Source: Sordaria brevicollis (taxonomy: Eukaryota; Ascomycota; Sordariomycetes; Sordariales; Sordariaceae). Taken from it: 64,000 nt of DNA. Within the stretch, counting starts at the first letter, position 1. The number at the start of each line of letters is the position of its first letter. The stretch covers positions 682,001 to 746,000 of the forward strand of contig JAUTDP010000015.1 in assembly GCA_033439795.1 (NCBI GenBank). The letters run 5' to 3'. Both the position numbers and the translations under genes were made by a program. Of this stretch, positions 14,178-26,672 are shown one piece after another. Under the pieces are notes generated by a model. That model did not search any database, was not told the DNA's origin, and saw only the letters and a list, made by a program, of their open reading frames with translations.

Positions 14178-14800
14178 TGAAATGGGGAAGAAAAATAACC
14201 TTAAATAATTACTACTACTATAATAATTGGGAAAGGAATTATATTAAAAACTTCTGATAAAATTAAAAGAGTAGAGAGGGGAGTAGATTTATAGGGGAGA
14301 AAGGAGTAATCTAATAGTAGGAATATCTTTTTCGATTTAATTGTATTTTTTCTTTTACCTATTATAGAGGTAAGGTTAGGAAGTTTTAAAGACTTAATTA
14401 AGGAGCTAATTTTCACCAAATTGAAGAAGATTTTTATCTTAAAGATTAAATGAAGTCTAATTATTATTTTAGTAAAAGTTGCCTAACCTTCCTTCTTTTC
14501 TTTCTAATTACCCTTCTCTCCTTTTATTCCTTTAGAACTTTCCTTCTTTCTATATAAAAGTCCGAAATTCATTCCACAGCCTTCTTTTTTAATCTATTTA
14601 ATATACCACTGTTATACTTCCTTCAAATCAGCTCATTATGATATATCCTTGTCTTGTACTTTTCTTCTCAGATTATGATTAGGGAAAATCCCTGGAAGAA
14701 TTCCTCCAGAATGAAAAACTACGAAAATTTTTCGAAAAAATTCGGAAAAAATCTGCTGTCTAGCCGTGTACCCTTGTACCTGTTTATCCGCCCCATCTCA
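14178..14800 (-). repeat. 5' LTR of element B (right in the window)
   Basis: This 623-bp copy starts TGAAATGGGG and ends CCCCATCTCA. Here the outer, right-hand part (about 14,550-14,800) is the GC-richer half, whereas the inner left half is AT-shifted. It is the mirror image of the situation in the left LTR. Confidence 0.92.
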
Positions 14801-14848
14801 ATATATTTATATTTATTACTTACCTTTACGTTAATTATCCTTATAATA
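14801..14848 (+). repeat. 5' LTR of element A, last 48 bp
   Basis: This aligns with 21,752-21,799 with transitions only and ends CCTTATAATA, the RIP form of CCCTGTGATA. Its first four bases ATAT duplicate 1,299-1,302, the integration scar of element B. Confidence 0.88.
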
Positions 14849-14899
14849 ATTAATTATACCTTCAAAATAATACGTTTATACGTAATTTTATTTTATTTA

Positions 14900-16700
14900 A
14901 AATAAATCGCCTATTTCCCGCTCGCTATATACGAACCGTCGAATTAACGTATTTCCTTTATTATTAAATCCCTTTATTTAATTAAATAAAGGAGGGTCTC
15001 TATATTTAATAAATAAGAAAATTTATAATAATTAAACGATCCTAATTATATTATTCTTTATATTTTATAACGGCGATAGCGACCCTATAATTTTCTCCCT
15101 TAATAATACGTCGAATATTCTCCTTAACGTTCTAATTTTTAATACTAATTTTATTAATTTTAATAACGCTATTATTTTAAAAGCTTTATATAATATTACT
15201 AACGGTAATAATAATTTAATTCCTAATATTAATATCGCCTACGCCGCTTTCTACGAATTTACTTTTAACGAAAATATTAAGGAAATTTTCGTAAATTTTA
15301 ATAATAACGAAGAACCTTATTTCGTCCTTTATAATTATTTTGACCGCGCTTTTTTAATTATTAAAAAAGCCGCCTTCGCGTTTATTATTTAATTATTCGG
15401 TTACGCCTATTAACGCTTTTATAATAATTATATATTTATCCGCGATTAGAATAATAATTTTATTAATTAATTTAATATAATTTTTATCGATTTTAAAAAC
15501 TTTTAAGCGTTATACATTATTCTTTAGAAAGAATATTCCGATTTTAAAACCTAATATAATAAATTTAATACCTAAGCCGCCGCTATATTTTCTAACCCTA
15601 ATAACCTTAACCCCGCTATTCCGGGTATTAATAATATTTATAAATAAATAATCGCCGACCCCTCCGTTTTTACCGGTCTTAAAAAGGACCCCGCTAAATA
15701 TATTCGTATTTTCTACTCTTAGCGTATAATTATTTAAACTTAATAGATTTACGATTTAATATTATTTTAGGACGAGCGTTAAAAGATTTTATATATAATT
15801 ATACTATTCGGCTTCGACTTTAAGTCCGGTATTAACGATTTTATTAAAATTATTATAACCGAAAATAATAAAAACGTTTAAAAATAGAAAACGGGCGCCG
15901 AATTTATATAATATTTAATTAAACGTTTCGAAATAATTAATATTAAATAGGATATTTAACGTTACTTAACCGAATACTATTAATTTAATAAAAATTTTAC
16001 TAATTTCGAAATAGAATTAACGTCTTTAATAATTATCTATAATTTAATTAAAGTTTAAAAGGTCGAATATTTAAAGAATAAAATTTCTAAACGTATTCGT
16101 AACGCCGGTACCTATTATAAACCCTTTATTAACGACGCTTAAAATAAATAATTAAAAATATACCGTAAAATCGCTTACGCTTAGGATAATACCGATTACT
16201 ACGCCCGTATAGCCCGTAATATCCTTAGTAGCGCCCTTAATAATAATATTAATATTAATTCTAATAATAACCCTAATTCTATTATTAATAATTCTAACTC
16301 CGTTTCTAACTTTAATAACCGTACTATTAATTAAGGCGGTAATAAAATAAATTTCGACGCTATTAACCTTACCGGTATTATTTATCCTAATATATTAAAT
16401 TAATATATATATAATAATTTTTATTATTATTACGGTTAATCCGGCTATTTAATTAAGGATTGCCTTCATTCTATTAATTATAATCCCTAGGGCCCTATTA
16501 ATAAAAATAACCGTTGTAATAGTAATTATAATTATAATAAGAATAATAATAATAATAATAATAATACCGCTAATATTCGTAGCGTTAATACCCCCGCTAC
16601 TAATTTAACTCCCGCCCCGGTTATTAACCCGGCTCCCGCCCAACTTGCTGAGTAAATTATTAGTGGCGAATATTATAACGATTAAAGAAATGCTTAATTT
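14900..16700 (+). pseudogene. Element A gag remnant with CCHC zinc knuckle
   Basis: The plus strand around 16,421-16,465 translates as FYYYYG-stop-SGYLIKDCLHS. Reversing C-to-T changes at the Cys, Gln and His codons gives the spacing of a C-x2-C-x4-H-x4-C zinc knuckle, typical of nucleocapsid. The sequence after it is Asn/Asp rich (AAT repeats at about 16,540-16,565). The upstream part has many stops and no clear start codon. Confidence 0.75.
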
Positions 16701-19700
16701 TTATATATAATCGCGTATAGAGGCCCGAATTAATATTATTAAAGAAGTAAATTTTAAATTATAAATTAAAGGATTTAAAGGAAATACGAATTTAATTTTT
16801 AAATAATTTTATATCTTTAAATTTAATACTTTTATTATTTTACGTATATATTGGATTGCGTAAAGATTATTATATTATTTTAATAGATAGTGGTTATTCC
16901 GTTTACGCCTTTTTAAATTCTTTATTTTTAAAAAAAAATAACTTCCTACGTTTTAAACTTTTATAATTAAAGAAATTAATTTTTATTAATAAAATTATTA
17001 AAAGTATTATTTTTAAAAGAGTTTACGCCTAATTTTATATTAATTTTTATATAGAGATTATTACCTTCTTTATTTATAATATTTTTAAGAATTACCCTAT
17101 TATTTTCGGTTTTTTATAGATATAATATTATCGACCTAAAATTAATTATAATAATTATACCGTCCGCTTTATTTAATATTACGGCTGTTACCTCCCTTTA
17201 AATTTTTTTAATAAATAGATTATTATATTTAAAAGCTTTATTAATCGTATTACGGTAATAATTATTCGCTTACTATTATAATTAAATACCCCGATTTTAA
17301 CCCCGCCGCCGCCTCTACTCTTAAAATCCTTTAAAATAATTTTACGACCGGAGCCCGCTTTTTAAATTACTCTATAAATAATATTAATCTTTAAATTATT
17401 ACCCTCCTCTTTAACCCCCGAAAATAAATTTACCCCAATTCCCTCTCCGATCCTTAAGGTTAAATAATATAATAATTCTCCGCGCCGTATTAATAACCCT
17501 ATAAAGGCTTTAATCGCTAATTAAACCGGAATTAAAATATAAAGAATTTTTAATATAGCCGCCCTTTTTATTAAAATTAAGAGCCCTGCAATTTACGAAT
17601 TATATATTTACTTAAATAACTACCGTATTTCTATTAGAACGGTACGCCCGACGTAATTATAACGTTTTATACGTATTAATAACGTATTTAACGCGGCCGA
17701 TATTAAAGAATTTAACGTTATTATATTTAATTATATATATGAAAAATAGAATTTTAAGCCCCTAATTATTAATTATATTGCGTTAGAACGGTTATTTATA
17801 ATTTCGGAATTAATAGACGTTAAAAAATTTATAAAGGATATAATAAATAATATTATAAATAATAAAGGGGAATAATATAAATACTTTTTACCGCTATTTA
17901 TTTATTTATTCGTCGATACGATAATTAGTAATATTAATTTTAATAAGGATAAGGAGGTTATTATTTTAGTAAAACTATTAAATTTAATAGGGGATTTTAG
18001 CCGGGATATTCCTATATATAAAGAAGTCTTTAAATAAATTTATATTATTAAAATTATTAAAGAGGATATAAAGATTTTTTTAGAAAAAAGCGATAAGTTT
18101 ATTAAATCCAACGACGAAATTAAAGCTAAGGTCTTAATTAAATACTATAAGAATATCGAAGTTTTCCTTCCCCGTTTAATAGAAAAAATCCCGCCGTATC
18201 GCGCTTATAATTATAAAATCGAATTATTATTAAGATAATAGCTACTTAATATAAGGCCCCGACGTATTACGTTTATTAAAACGGCTATAATTAAAAAATA
18301 AATTAATATTAATTTTTAAAAGAAATTTATCCGGCCTTCTTAATCCGCCGCTACGGCCCTTATCCTCTTTATTAAGAAATTTAGCGGCGGAATTTATATT
18401 TATATCGATTACTACGGTATTAATAACGTTATTATAAAATCCTGCTACCTATTATTATTAATTAAAAAAATATTTAATACTATTTATAAAATAAAAATCT
18501 TTACTAAATTCGATATTATTATTATATTTAATCGTATTCGGATTAAAGAGGGATATAAATAATTTATAGCGTTTATTACCCGTTTTAGCCTTTTCGAATT
18601 AATAATTTACCTATTCGGTTTATAAGGTATATTAAAAACGTTTTAAAATTATATTAATAATATACTTTATAATATTTTAAACGTTTATATTATTATTTAT
18701 TTAAATAATATTTTAATATATTCTAATAACGAAAAAGATTACGTCCATTATATTATGGAAGTCTTAAATTATATAATTAAAGTAAGCCTTTAATTCGACG
18801 TCGATAAATACAAATTTTATATTACCCGTATAAAATACTTAGGTCTAATTATTATTTTTAATAATTTTAAAATAAACCCCGAAAAGGTTATTACAATTAC
18901 TATTTAAAAGGCCCCGGATTTTAAACGCTCCTTTTAATATTTCTTAGGTTTTATAAACTTTTACCGACGATTTATTAAATATTTTTCTATTATTATAAGA
19001 TTATTATACGAATTTATAAAGAAGGATATAAATAAAATAACGTAAATATAAATTAAATAGTATTAAAAGTCGTTCGACGCTTTTAAAAAAGTATTTATCA
19101 TAAGTCCCGTTTTACGAATTTATAATTAATTTAAATAAATAATCGTCGAAACCGACGCTTCTAATTAAATATACGGCGGTATTCTCTTATAATATAATAA
19201 CGAAAGCATTTTACATCTAATTATTTACTTTAATTAATAATATACGGCGGCCGAAAATAATTATAATATTTATAATAAAAAATTATTTATTATTATTAAA
19301 ATATTAAAGGAATAGAGGCTAAAATTCAAAAGCGTATAATAACCTTTTAAAGTATTAACGGATTATAAAATTTTAAAAACGTTTACTATTAATAAGTAAT
19401 TCTCTCTTTAATATATATAGTAATCCTAATTTTTATTATAATTCAACTTTACAATTAAATATCAATTAAATTCCCTTTAAATTCGATTTAATACCCTTAA
19501 TTATAAATTAAAGGATATTCTTTACAAAGGAGATAAACGTTTATTCGCCCGTAATAAAATATTTTTCGATTAAAATATATTCGTTAATAAGGTTTAAATA
19601 TTAAACGATATAAAAACGGAAGTAAATTCCGAAATTGATATAAGTATATATTATCTTTATAATTTAAAAATCTTTAATAAAAAGTCCGTAAATAATTTTA

Positions 19701-21470
19701 TTACTAAATTTTATAAGAAATTTATCTTTTTCGTAAACCTTTTAACCTATTTTTAAAACCCCGAACGCCGCGTTTAATTTAAAGAAGTACGAAAATAAAT
19801 AATAAGGATTATATTTATAAAATATCGAATAATATAAGGGCGAGCTTATTATTATAGCGCCGTTATCGTTAATTTAAAGGATATAGAATTATAATTTTAA
19901 TTAATTTATTATATTTATAACGCCCCTTTTATTAATTACCTAAATTGCGAAAAAAACTTTCTATTTATTATTTCGTTCGTATTTTTAATTAAGGATATAC
20001 TAATTAATTTATATTTATTATAAAATATGCCTTTAATATATTAAAATTAAATTATTACATTATTCCCCTTATAAATTATTAAAATTATTAAACGTCCTTT
20101 TTACCGCTTAGAAGGAAATTTCTATTAATTATATTACCTTTTTTACTTTATATTTACGCCGCGGCTAAAAATTTAAATATATTATTATAATAATTAATTA
20201 TTTTATTAAAATACGTTATTATATCCCTTACAAGATTTTTATTACCGAAGAATTAGCCGAATATTTTATTAAACGGGTATATAATTTATATAACTTCCCT
20301 AATTCTATTATTTCCAATTATAATACCCAATTTATTTTAATATTTTAGCGCACCTTATTAATATAATTAGAAATTACGCTAAAATTATCTTCCGCTTTTT
20401 ACCCAATAATAAACGGTTAAACCGAACGTATTAACGTAGAAATAGAATAGTATTTAAAAATATATATTATTTAAGTATAAAATAATTAGGTCGATTAATT
20501 ACTATTCGCGGAGTTCGTTAATAATAATTAATTTTCCAAAATAATTAGCGTCTTCCCCTTTTTTATTAATTATAATTTTAACCCCTATATAAGCATTGAA
20601 TTAATAATATTTTATCCCCTTAAAATTTTAGTAATATAATAGAAAGAGTATTTTAAAGCTTATAAAGTCGCTAATCGTTTTAAAAAAATATTTAACTATA
20701 TTATAATAAACGCCCGAAAAGCCTAATAACGTTATAAGGATAATATTAATACCCGACGGTTAGACGCCCTAATATATAAATTAGGAAATTAAATTTTATT
20801 CGATATTATTAATTTCGATTTTAACTACCTTTATATTAAATTAGTACCGTTTTTCGAAGGACTTTTTACAATTACCGGCACCGGTATTTATACCGTTATA
20901 TTCGAACTCTTTAATAATATAAAATATAACCCTACCTTTTATATTAATAAAATTAAACGTTAATTAGATAATAAATTATTAAAATAATTATAATTAAATA
21001 AAAATATACGAACGAATTACGGTCGGATTTTAAAGCGTATTAACGATAATAAAGAATAAATTAAATAGGAATTTATTAAAATTAACGGCTATAAGAAAAA
21101 GGGCCGCTTTTAAAAATATTACATTATATAAATACCCCTTTACGCCCCTAATTAATAATTAAAAAGTAATATTTTAATATATTTAAAATATATACGCTAA
21201 TTCTATAAGGAAAATCTAAATGCCCTAATATTATTATAATAATTTAAAGAAAAAAGGAAACGGAGGAAGTAAAAAGTATAAGAAGCCTAAGAGGCGGGAG
21301 GAATATAGGAGGATATAATTATAATATTAAAGGAGGCTTTAAAAACGGAAATAGAAATATAATAGGAGGAATATAATAGGAGAAAGAGGTTACCGCATTT
21401 GAAAATAACGATTATAAAGATTTTTCTAATAAGGATTTCGATTATTTTATATAATAATAATTAATTATAT
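16700..21470 (+). pseudogene. Element A pol remnant: protease, reverse transcriptase, RNase H, integrase
   Basis: RT is readable at about 18,330-19,000: KKFSGGIYIYIDYYGINN, FTKFDIIIIFNRIRI and a degraded YLDD-type site reading YLNNILIYSN at 18,693-18,725. After it comes FLGFINFYRRFIKYFS (about 18,940-18,990). RNase H follows with IVETDASN (about 19,141-19,170). Integrase is readable near 20,280-20,520 (IISNYNTQF, then a SAFYPIING-TERINVEIE segment), which is the second aspartate and the catalytic glutamate region of the DDE core. The order PR-RT-RH-IN defines Ty3/Gypsy. Dozens of RIP stops make it inactive. Confidence 0.88.
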
Positions 21471-21480
21471 AATTTCTTTT

Positions 21481-21489
21481 AAAGGGAAG
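21481..21489 (+). other. Polypurine tract of element A
   Basis: AAAGGGAAG lies four bases before the 3' LTR start. The same nine bases occur on the minus strand beside the 3' LTR of element B (1,928-1,936). It is the expected plus-strand priming site of an LTR retrotransposon. Confidence 0.7.
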
Positions 21490-21492
21490 TAA

Positions 21493-21799
21493 TATTATAA
21501 ACTTAACTATAATTATACGTAATTAATATATTATTATTACGTACTTATATTCGTATAATAATCGCTTCTTAAAATATACTATTATACTCGGGATAGTCCC
21601 GCCCGTATAGGACATTACGTTATTATTTACCGCCTATACGGTTAGGGTTACCTAACCGCGCGTAATTAGCGCGTTCCCGTCGCGCCCTATAAAGGGCGGG
21701 CCTCCTACGTATACTTTCTTCCTTTTCCTCTTTCTTCCTCTATGCAATTACACATATCTATATCTACTACCTACCCTTGCGTTGACTATCCCTGTGATA
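21493..21799 (+). repeat. 3' LTR of element A (intact, 307 bp)
   Basis: This is an uninterrupted LTR that defines the LTR length and allows the split 5' copy to be reassembled. It starts TATTATAAAC (RIP form of TGTCACAGGC) and ends CCTGTGATA. The right half (about 21,580-21,799) is much less mutated than the left. It is followed by the AAGGA duplication at 21,800-21,804. Confidence 0.92.
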
Positions 21800-24650
21800 A
21801 AGGATTTATTTATTAAATACTATATTATTAGTAATAAAAACCTGCTTATTATTATTAATAAATATAATATAATTATAAAAACTATTATAATTAAATAAAC
21901 GATAAAGGGATTTAACGGGATGTAATTTTCTATTAAAAACCTTCCCGGCTAAGTAGTAAAACCTAAGTAAGCCTAATACCCTTAAATATAATAAATCGGG
22001 TTTATTATTAAATTAAATTTTATAAGGGGTTTTATTAATAATCGAATTTAATAACTAATTACGTAAATATATAACGGATTGTATAAAATAGGGCCAATAT
22101 TTAAAGGGAATTTTATTTAATATAGTAACGTAATTAACCGCTCTAGAATAATACCGTTAAATCTTTCGGCTATACTATTTTATTAATATTATTCAATAAC
22201 TATATATTATAATATAATATACCGGTCGTAATACTAAAAACGTATTATTTCACTTAAATTTTCGCCGGCTTAATCCAAATATACGTTAAAAACTTTACGC
22301 TCAACCGTTTTATAATAGTTTACCTAATTAGTAAAATACTCGTATAAATTTAATTTTCTTTCTAAAATATAAATCTAAGCGAATTAAATAAAATTATTAA
22401 TAATAATTAGTTAATAACGCTCTTTATTTATACCGTCAATTATTAATAGCCCGGTAATATTTATATAAATTTATTTTAATAAATATATACTTCGCCGAAT
22501 AGAATTAATATAAAGAATTTATTTTAAACGGCTAACTGTATAACTTTTATAAAAACAAGCCGTATTAATGGATTTTATACTTATAAATATTATTTAAAGA
22601 AAATATAAATTCCCCTCGCTAAAATAGCCTAATTATTAATACTATAATTAAAGAAATTAATTTAAAAAGTAATAAATTTTCAAAACAATACCAATAGCGG
22701 GGCGGATAAGTTAATCTAAAAAATAAAGGCTTCCGATTTCGGAACTAGAGAAACGAAATTAATTACTAACGAATATAATAAAGTATTTATCGATAAACGT
22801 AATATTATAAAAAACGCTAACTTTCCGAAGCTAAGAAATAGAAATAAAATTATAAATAACCGTAGGGTAGAAATATATATTAATAAATAATAAAAACCCC
22901 GGCTTACTATTAAAAACTATTCGGGCTTTAAATATATTAATATACGTTAATATAAATAAGAAATTGTTAATACCCAAAACGGAAGGCCCTTTATAAGGAC
23001 GAAAAAAGGATAAAATAAAACTATTTAATTAATAAATAAAATAATTAATAGTACTAATATTTAAAATATATAAATTTTTTAATAAATTTAAAAATAAATT
23101 AACCTCTCCCGCGGTAAAAAGGGCTATAATAATTAAATTTAAGGAAGACCCTTCGGAAAGTATAATAATAACGGATAATTATATATTAAATACCGCTATT
23201 ATATCTAATTACTTTAATAATTTAATTTCGGTACTAATATATTTAAATTAATTTAGAAAAATAATTAAATAAAGGGTATCCTAAGTGCGAAAACGTTTAA
23301 ATAAAGGCTTATTAATATCGTTAATAAAGGCAAAATTATATTTTTTAATATTAAAGGTATTTAAATTAATATTACCGGCCAATATATAACTTCGATACTA
23401 TTTATTAAATAAATCGTCTTTCTTTTAGGGTTATTTTACTATATAACGTCCAAAACGCAATTCTCTAAATTAATTTTTCAATTCGGGGTAAAGTTTCTAA
23501 TAATAGTTATCGCTATATTTAAAATCGTTATATTTACTATAAAGGGGCTAGGTTATTTTACGCTTAAAACCTTTATTAATAACTACTTTAACGGCGTAAA
23601 GTATTTTTCCTTTATAATCGTTCTTTCTTTAAAATTCGGAAACCTATATATTAAAAATTATTACGGAAAATAATATACCGGGTATTATAATAATATTATT
23701 AAAGCGAATTGGAAAGACGCGATTATTTTAGAAAAGGTTCTCTTTAAAATTATAATAATAATTGCTAAAACTTTATAAAAAGCGGGTAATAAAGAAAGGC
23801 TCGGGGATTTTAAGGGATCGATCGATTTAAATTATAGTAATATAAATATTATTATATTTAGTAGTATAAATATCGACGCTATCGAATTAGGATAAAAATA
23901 ATATTTCCTAACGTTAAATAAATTTTTAATAAATAAATCTAATTTAGTTAGAATTATAAATTTTAACCGCTAAGCGTTTAAAAGTCTAATAAATAGTAAT
24001 AATAAGCTATAAAGGAGGTTCGGAGGATTCGAAATCGATACGGTTTTAATTTTAAATAAATATAATAATAATATTAACGAATTAAAATTAATATATAAAT
24101 TAATTAATAAAAAGTTCGTAATAATCGCTATTTTTCTATAAAGGTAATTATAGCGGAAGGTCGTCGTTTAAAAAGGTAGTACCGAAGCCGGTAATATAAA
24201 TATAATCGCAAATAGTTTAATCCTAATCGGTTTCATTTTTAATATTTTTAAATTTAGAAAAACTTTCTTAACCTTTAATATTAATAAGGATAGGTATAAT
24301 AATTAATTAATATTTACGTTAAAATACGTAAAAAATTGTAATTTAGAAAGATTGGGTATAACTTAATCTTTAAAATATAATAGAATAGTAGAATTAAATA
24401 GTATTAAAATAATAAAACCCTAAATATTAAATAGGCTTAGGAGTAAAAAAATAATTAAAGGAGCCGAAGGGTTTAAAAAAGATAAATAATATAATAATAA
24501 AACGGAAGGTAAATAGAAAAATATATTTTTAATATACGTAAAAAAGGTATTTAATAGTACGGTTATAATTTCTTTTATTAATTTTAAAAAATTATAAAGG
24601 TTTAAATATTTAATAATAACGGAAGGCCGAACGAAAAGCTAGAGGTTATA
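21800..24650 (-). mobile_element. RIP-degraded Copia retrotransposon, gag-integrase part
   Basis: Minus-strand translation of about 22,120-22,560 gives a Copia integrase core: TGLLIIDGINKERY, NNFI, RKLNLYEYF, then D-AGENLS, YYDRYIILQYIVIE, NSIAERFNGIILERLI. The last matches the QQNGVAERxNRTILE region with the catalytic glutamate. The reverse transcriptase of the same element is at 1-1,039, so element A has inserted between integrase and RT. The gag side should be about 23,200-24,600; it has open stretches but I could not read a zinc knuckle. The 5' end of the element is not defined. Confidence 0.82.
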
Positions 24651-25507
24651 TTTTAAGTATTTACAAATTCGGCCGCTCGGGGATAATAACCCTAATGGAA
24701 ACCGCCGGTTTTAATTATTCGGGGGCAAATTATTCTAATAATTTCGGTCGTTCTAATAATATTCTCGGATACTTTTCTTTACCGGGCCCGGTTTTTAGGA
24801 TTTTAATATTTTAATAATTGTAATAATAATATAACGAAGGCTTATTATAGGAATCGGTCGGTCGAATAATTAATTAATCGGTCGGTCGATCGGTTAATCG
24901 AAAATTATTTATTAATATACTAATTAAAAGTAGGTAAAACCGTAATATCCTTATAAATAAATTTTCTAATAAAAAATATAAAGAATTTTAATATTTTAAT
25001 AATTTAAATATAACTTCGGGATTTTATATTTAAATTCGGGATTTTATATAAAATTTAGTATTTTATAATAAATTTGATAATTTGAGCTATAGTATTTAAT
25101 TAGCCGAATCTAGGGTAATTAATAATAATATATTATTTCGATATATACCTTCCGAAAAGGGAAAGAGGGGTAAATATATAAACTACGTCTAATTTATACC
25201 TTTTTAACTTTTTTGGCTATAATACGCAACGTTGGGACCGCGGGGTATTAATTTAAATACGCAAACGGCGAAATTATTCTAAAGTAAAAGCGAAGTAATA
25301 AAGGTTAAGGTTGGAGGTAACTTAACTGGTTGTACGTATGCGGAATCCGGGCTTATAACCTATTAAAGTGGATAGAGGAACGAAAGGAACGAAAGTATTA
25401 CGAGTAAAGAGTGTATATAGAATGGTAGTGAATTTATTGATTGAAGGAGGAAGAAAGAGGAGGAGAGAGAGGGAGAATCCCTCGATATATATATAGGAAT
25501 AAAATCC
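24651..25507. other. AT-rich tail of the transposon block and transition to GC-normal DNA
   Basis: There is no gene here. A short tandem array of CGGTCGGTCGA-type units lies at about 24,858-24,900. Two TTCGGGATTTTATAT repeats are seen at about 25,015-25,055. Base composition returns to normal at about 25,300. The Copia 5' LTR may lie in here, but with no second copy in the window it cannot be delimited. Confidence 0.5.
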
Positions 25508-25560
25508 ATGTGCAAATCGATAATGCCAAGACAGGGTAGACAAGGGTACCCTTCAACAAG

Positions 25561-26101
25561 ATGTACGTCGAGGAGAACGCCTCGAACTTCAACTTCAACT
25601 CTCTCCGCATCAAGGTCCCCAAGGGCTCTTCTTCTGCTGCTGTCCTTGCCGCCGCTCCTTGCCCTGGTTGCAGCTCGGATTCAGAGGCTCAAGGGGCAAA
25701 CAGCAGCACCAGCACCAGCACCGGCACCAGCAGCGCCGGCACCGTCGATAAGGCCTTGTGGCGCTTCGTGATGGAGAAGCGCAAATTCATCGTGAAGGAG
25801 ATTAAAAGGATGCGGAAGGAAAAGGCTCCCGAAGGTACGTGAATCCCTGAACTAGTATATAGCAGGCAGCTAGCTAACAAAGCTGAACTTAACAGAGGAA
25901 ATTGTCGAGGCGTTGAAGGCTCTGAGATTTGCCAATCGTGACGTTTTTGATGCCTTGAGTGCTATGCGTTGGGCTAAGAAGAAGGCCAGGGACCAAAAGC
26001 CGGTAGGAGAGAGAGAGGTGAAGGATGTTGGGGAGGCCTTGTCGAACTTCACCTTGACGATGGATGCCCTTGAGGAAGATAAGGAAGATATGGAAGAGTA
26101 G
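25561..26101 (+). CDS. Hypothetical protein, 159 aa, two exons
   Basis: I do not recognise this protein. The coding sequence is 25,561-25,834 joined to 25,896-26,101. The 61-bp intron (GTACGT donor, GCTAAC branch at about 25,871, AACAG acceptor) joins GAA-G to AG-GAA in phase, giving KAPEEEIVEALKAL. The N-terminal third starts MYVEENASNFNFN. A Ser/Thr/Gly/Ala-rich linker (about residues 26-60) precedes a highly charged helical C-terminal half with many Lys/Arg and Glu, ending in an acidic tail. It is the first GC-normal gene next to the RIP block, only about 250 bp from it, and on the same strand as the next four genes. The alpha-helical part could be a coiled coil. No signal peptide or membrane segment is visible. 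Confidence 0.65.
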
Positions 26102-26672
26102 GCATCATCAAGTTGGCAAGACAATGGACTGGACAGATAAGAGGATCATCCGGAGTTTAAAACACGTATTGGATATCACTGTGAAGAACAGAAGATGAGA
26201 GTTCAGATAGGCAGATAGCTCGAGAATGGAAAAGCACCAGTGCCAACCTTGAGCAGCCTTCTCACAAATGTGGTACACGTGATACAACCACCATTCAATC
26301 GCCCCGAGATTGCTATTCCAGTACGTACCTACCTAGGCATAGTTTGTATTGCATAATCCTGAACCTCCAGGTGAAGCATCAGCTTGGCGCTGCGTGAATT
26401 GCGGCTCCAGGTCCACCGAAGGGTCGGCCATTCACTCTTCCTCTTTTATAGACTACAAGTAGGCCTTCTACGGATTTTCGTTCGCTGAACATTCCCTCTT
26501 CTTTTCTCACCACCACTTCCATCGTCCAGCTTTGACGCCGTCTCGGAAAACGAAGCATCCCGATTTACGACAAGACTCAAGACGCTCAACAACAGCCTCT
26601 CGACCTTCAACTTCGCAGATCAAACATCGCATCCCTTTTCTTCACACCAACTGCAAATACAATCGAGCCAAA
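26102..26672. promoter_or_regulatory. Intergenic/5' leader region upstream of the 26,673 gene
   Basis: No gene seen. A CTCTTTTATAGACTA stretch (about 26,440-26,455) could serve as a TATA-like element. An open frame continues upstream from 26,673 but has no ATG until there, so it is treated as leader. The CT- and CAAC-rich sequence just before the ATG is typical of Neurospora-type 5' UTRs. Confidence 0.35.

Larger units (their letters stand above)
1303..14800 (-). mobile_element. Large RIP-degraded Ty3/Gypsy LTR retrotransposon (element B) nested in the LTR of A
   Basis: Two 623-bp LTRs (1,303-1,925 and 14,178-14,800) start TGAAATGGGG and end CCCCATCTCA or its RIP form CCCCATTTTA. They thus carry 10-bp terminal inverted repeats. 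The flanking 4-bp ATAT (1,299-1,302 and 14,801-14,804) fits a target duplication. Internal coding remnants run on the minus strand: RT near 8,300-9,900, the RNase H end motif near 8,138-8,200, and integrase near 6,500-7,900. The sequence next to the left LTR reads AAAGGGAAG on the minus strand (1,928-1,936), a polypurine tract, so the left LTR is the 3' LTR. At 13.5 kb it is about twice the usual Gypsy length; the excess lies between integrase and the 3' LTR. Confidence 0.9.
1040..21799 (+). mobile_element. RIP-degraded Ty3/Gypsy LTR retrotransposon (element A), split by nested element B
   Basis: The element is bounded by LTRs starting TGTCACAGG and ending CCTGTGATA (CCTGTGACA before RIP), which form a terminal inverted repeat. 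It is flanked by the 5-bp duplication AAGGA. Without the nested insertion (1,303-14,800 plus a 4-bp duplication) it measures about 7.26 kb, normal for Gypsy. The plus strand holds a gag zinc knuckle near 16,421-16,465, reverse transcriptase near 18,150-19,000, RNase H near 19,100-19,400 and integrase near 19,700-20,600. A polypurine tract AAAGGGAAG (21,481-21,489) sits just before the 3' LTR. Numerous TAA/TAG codons replace Gln and Trp, so no protein can be made. It sits inside a Copia element. Confidence 0.93.

Noticed and set aside
25322..25622. Minus-strand open frames at the AT/GC boundary
   Set aside because: They overlap the two-exon plus-strand gene and have no splice or domain support.
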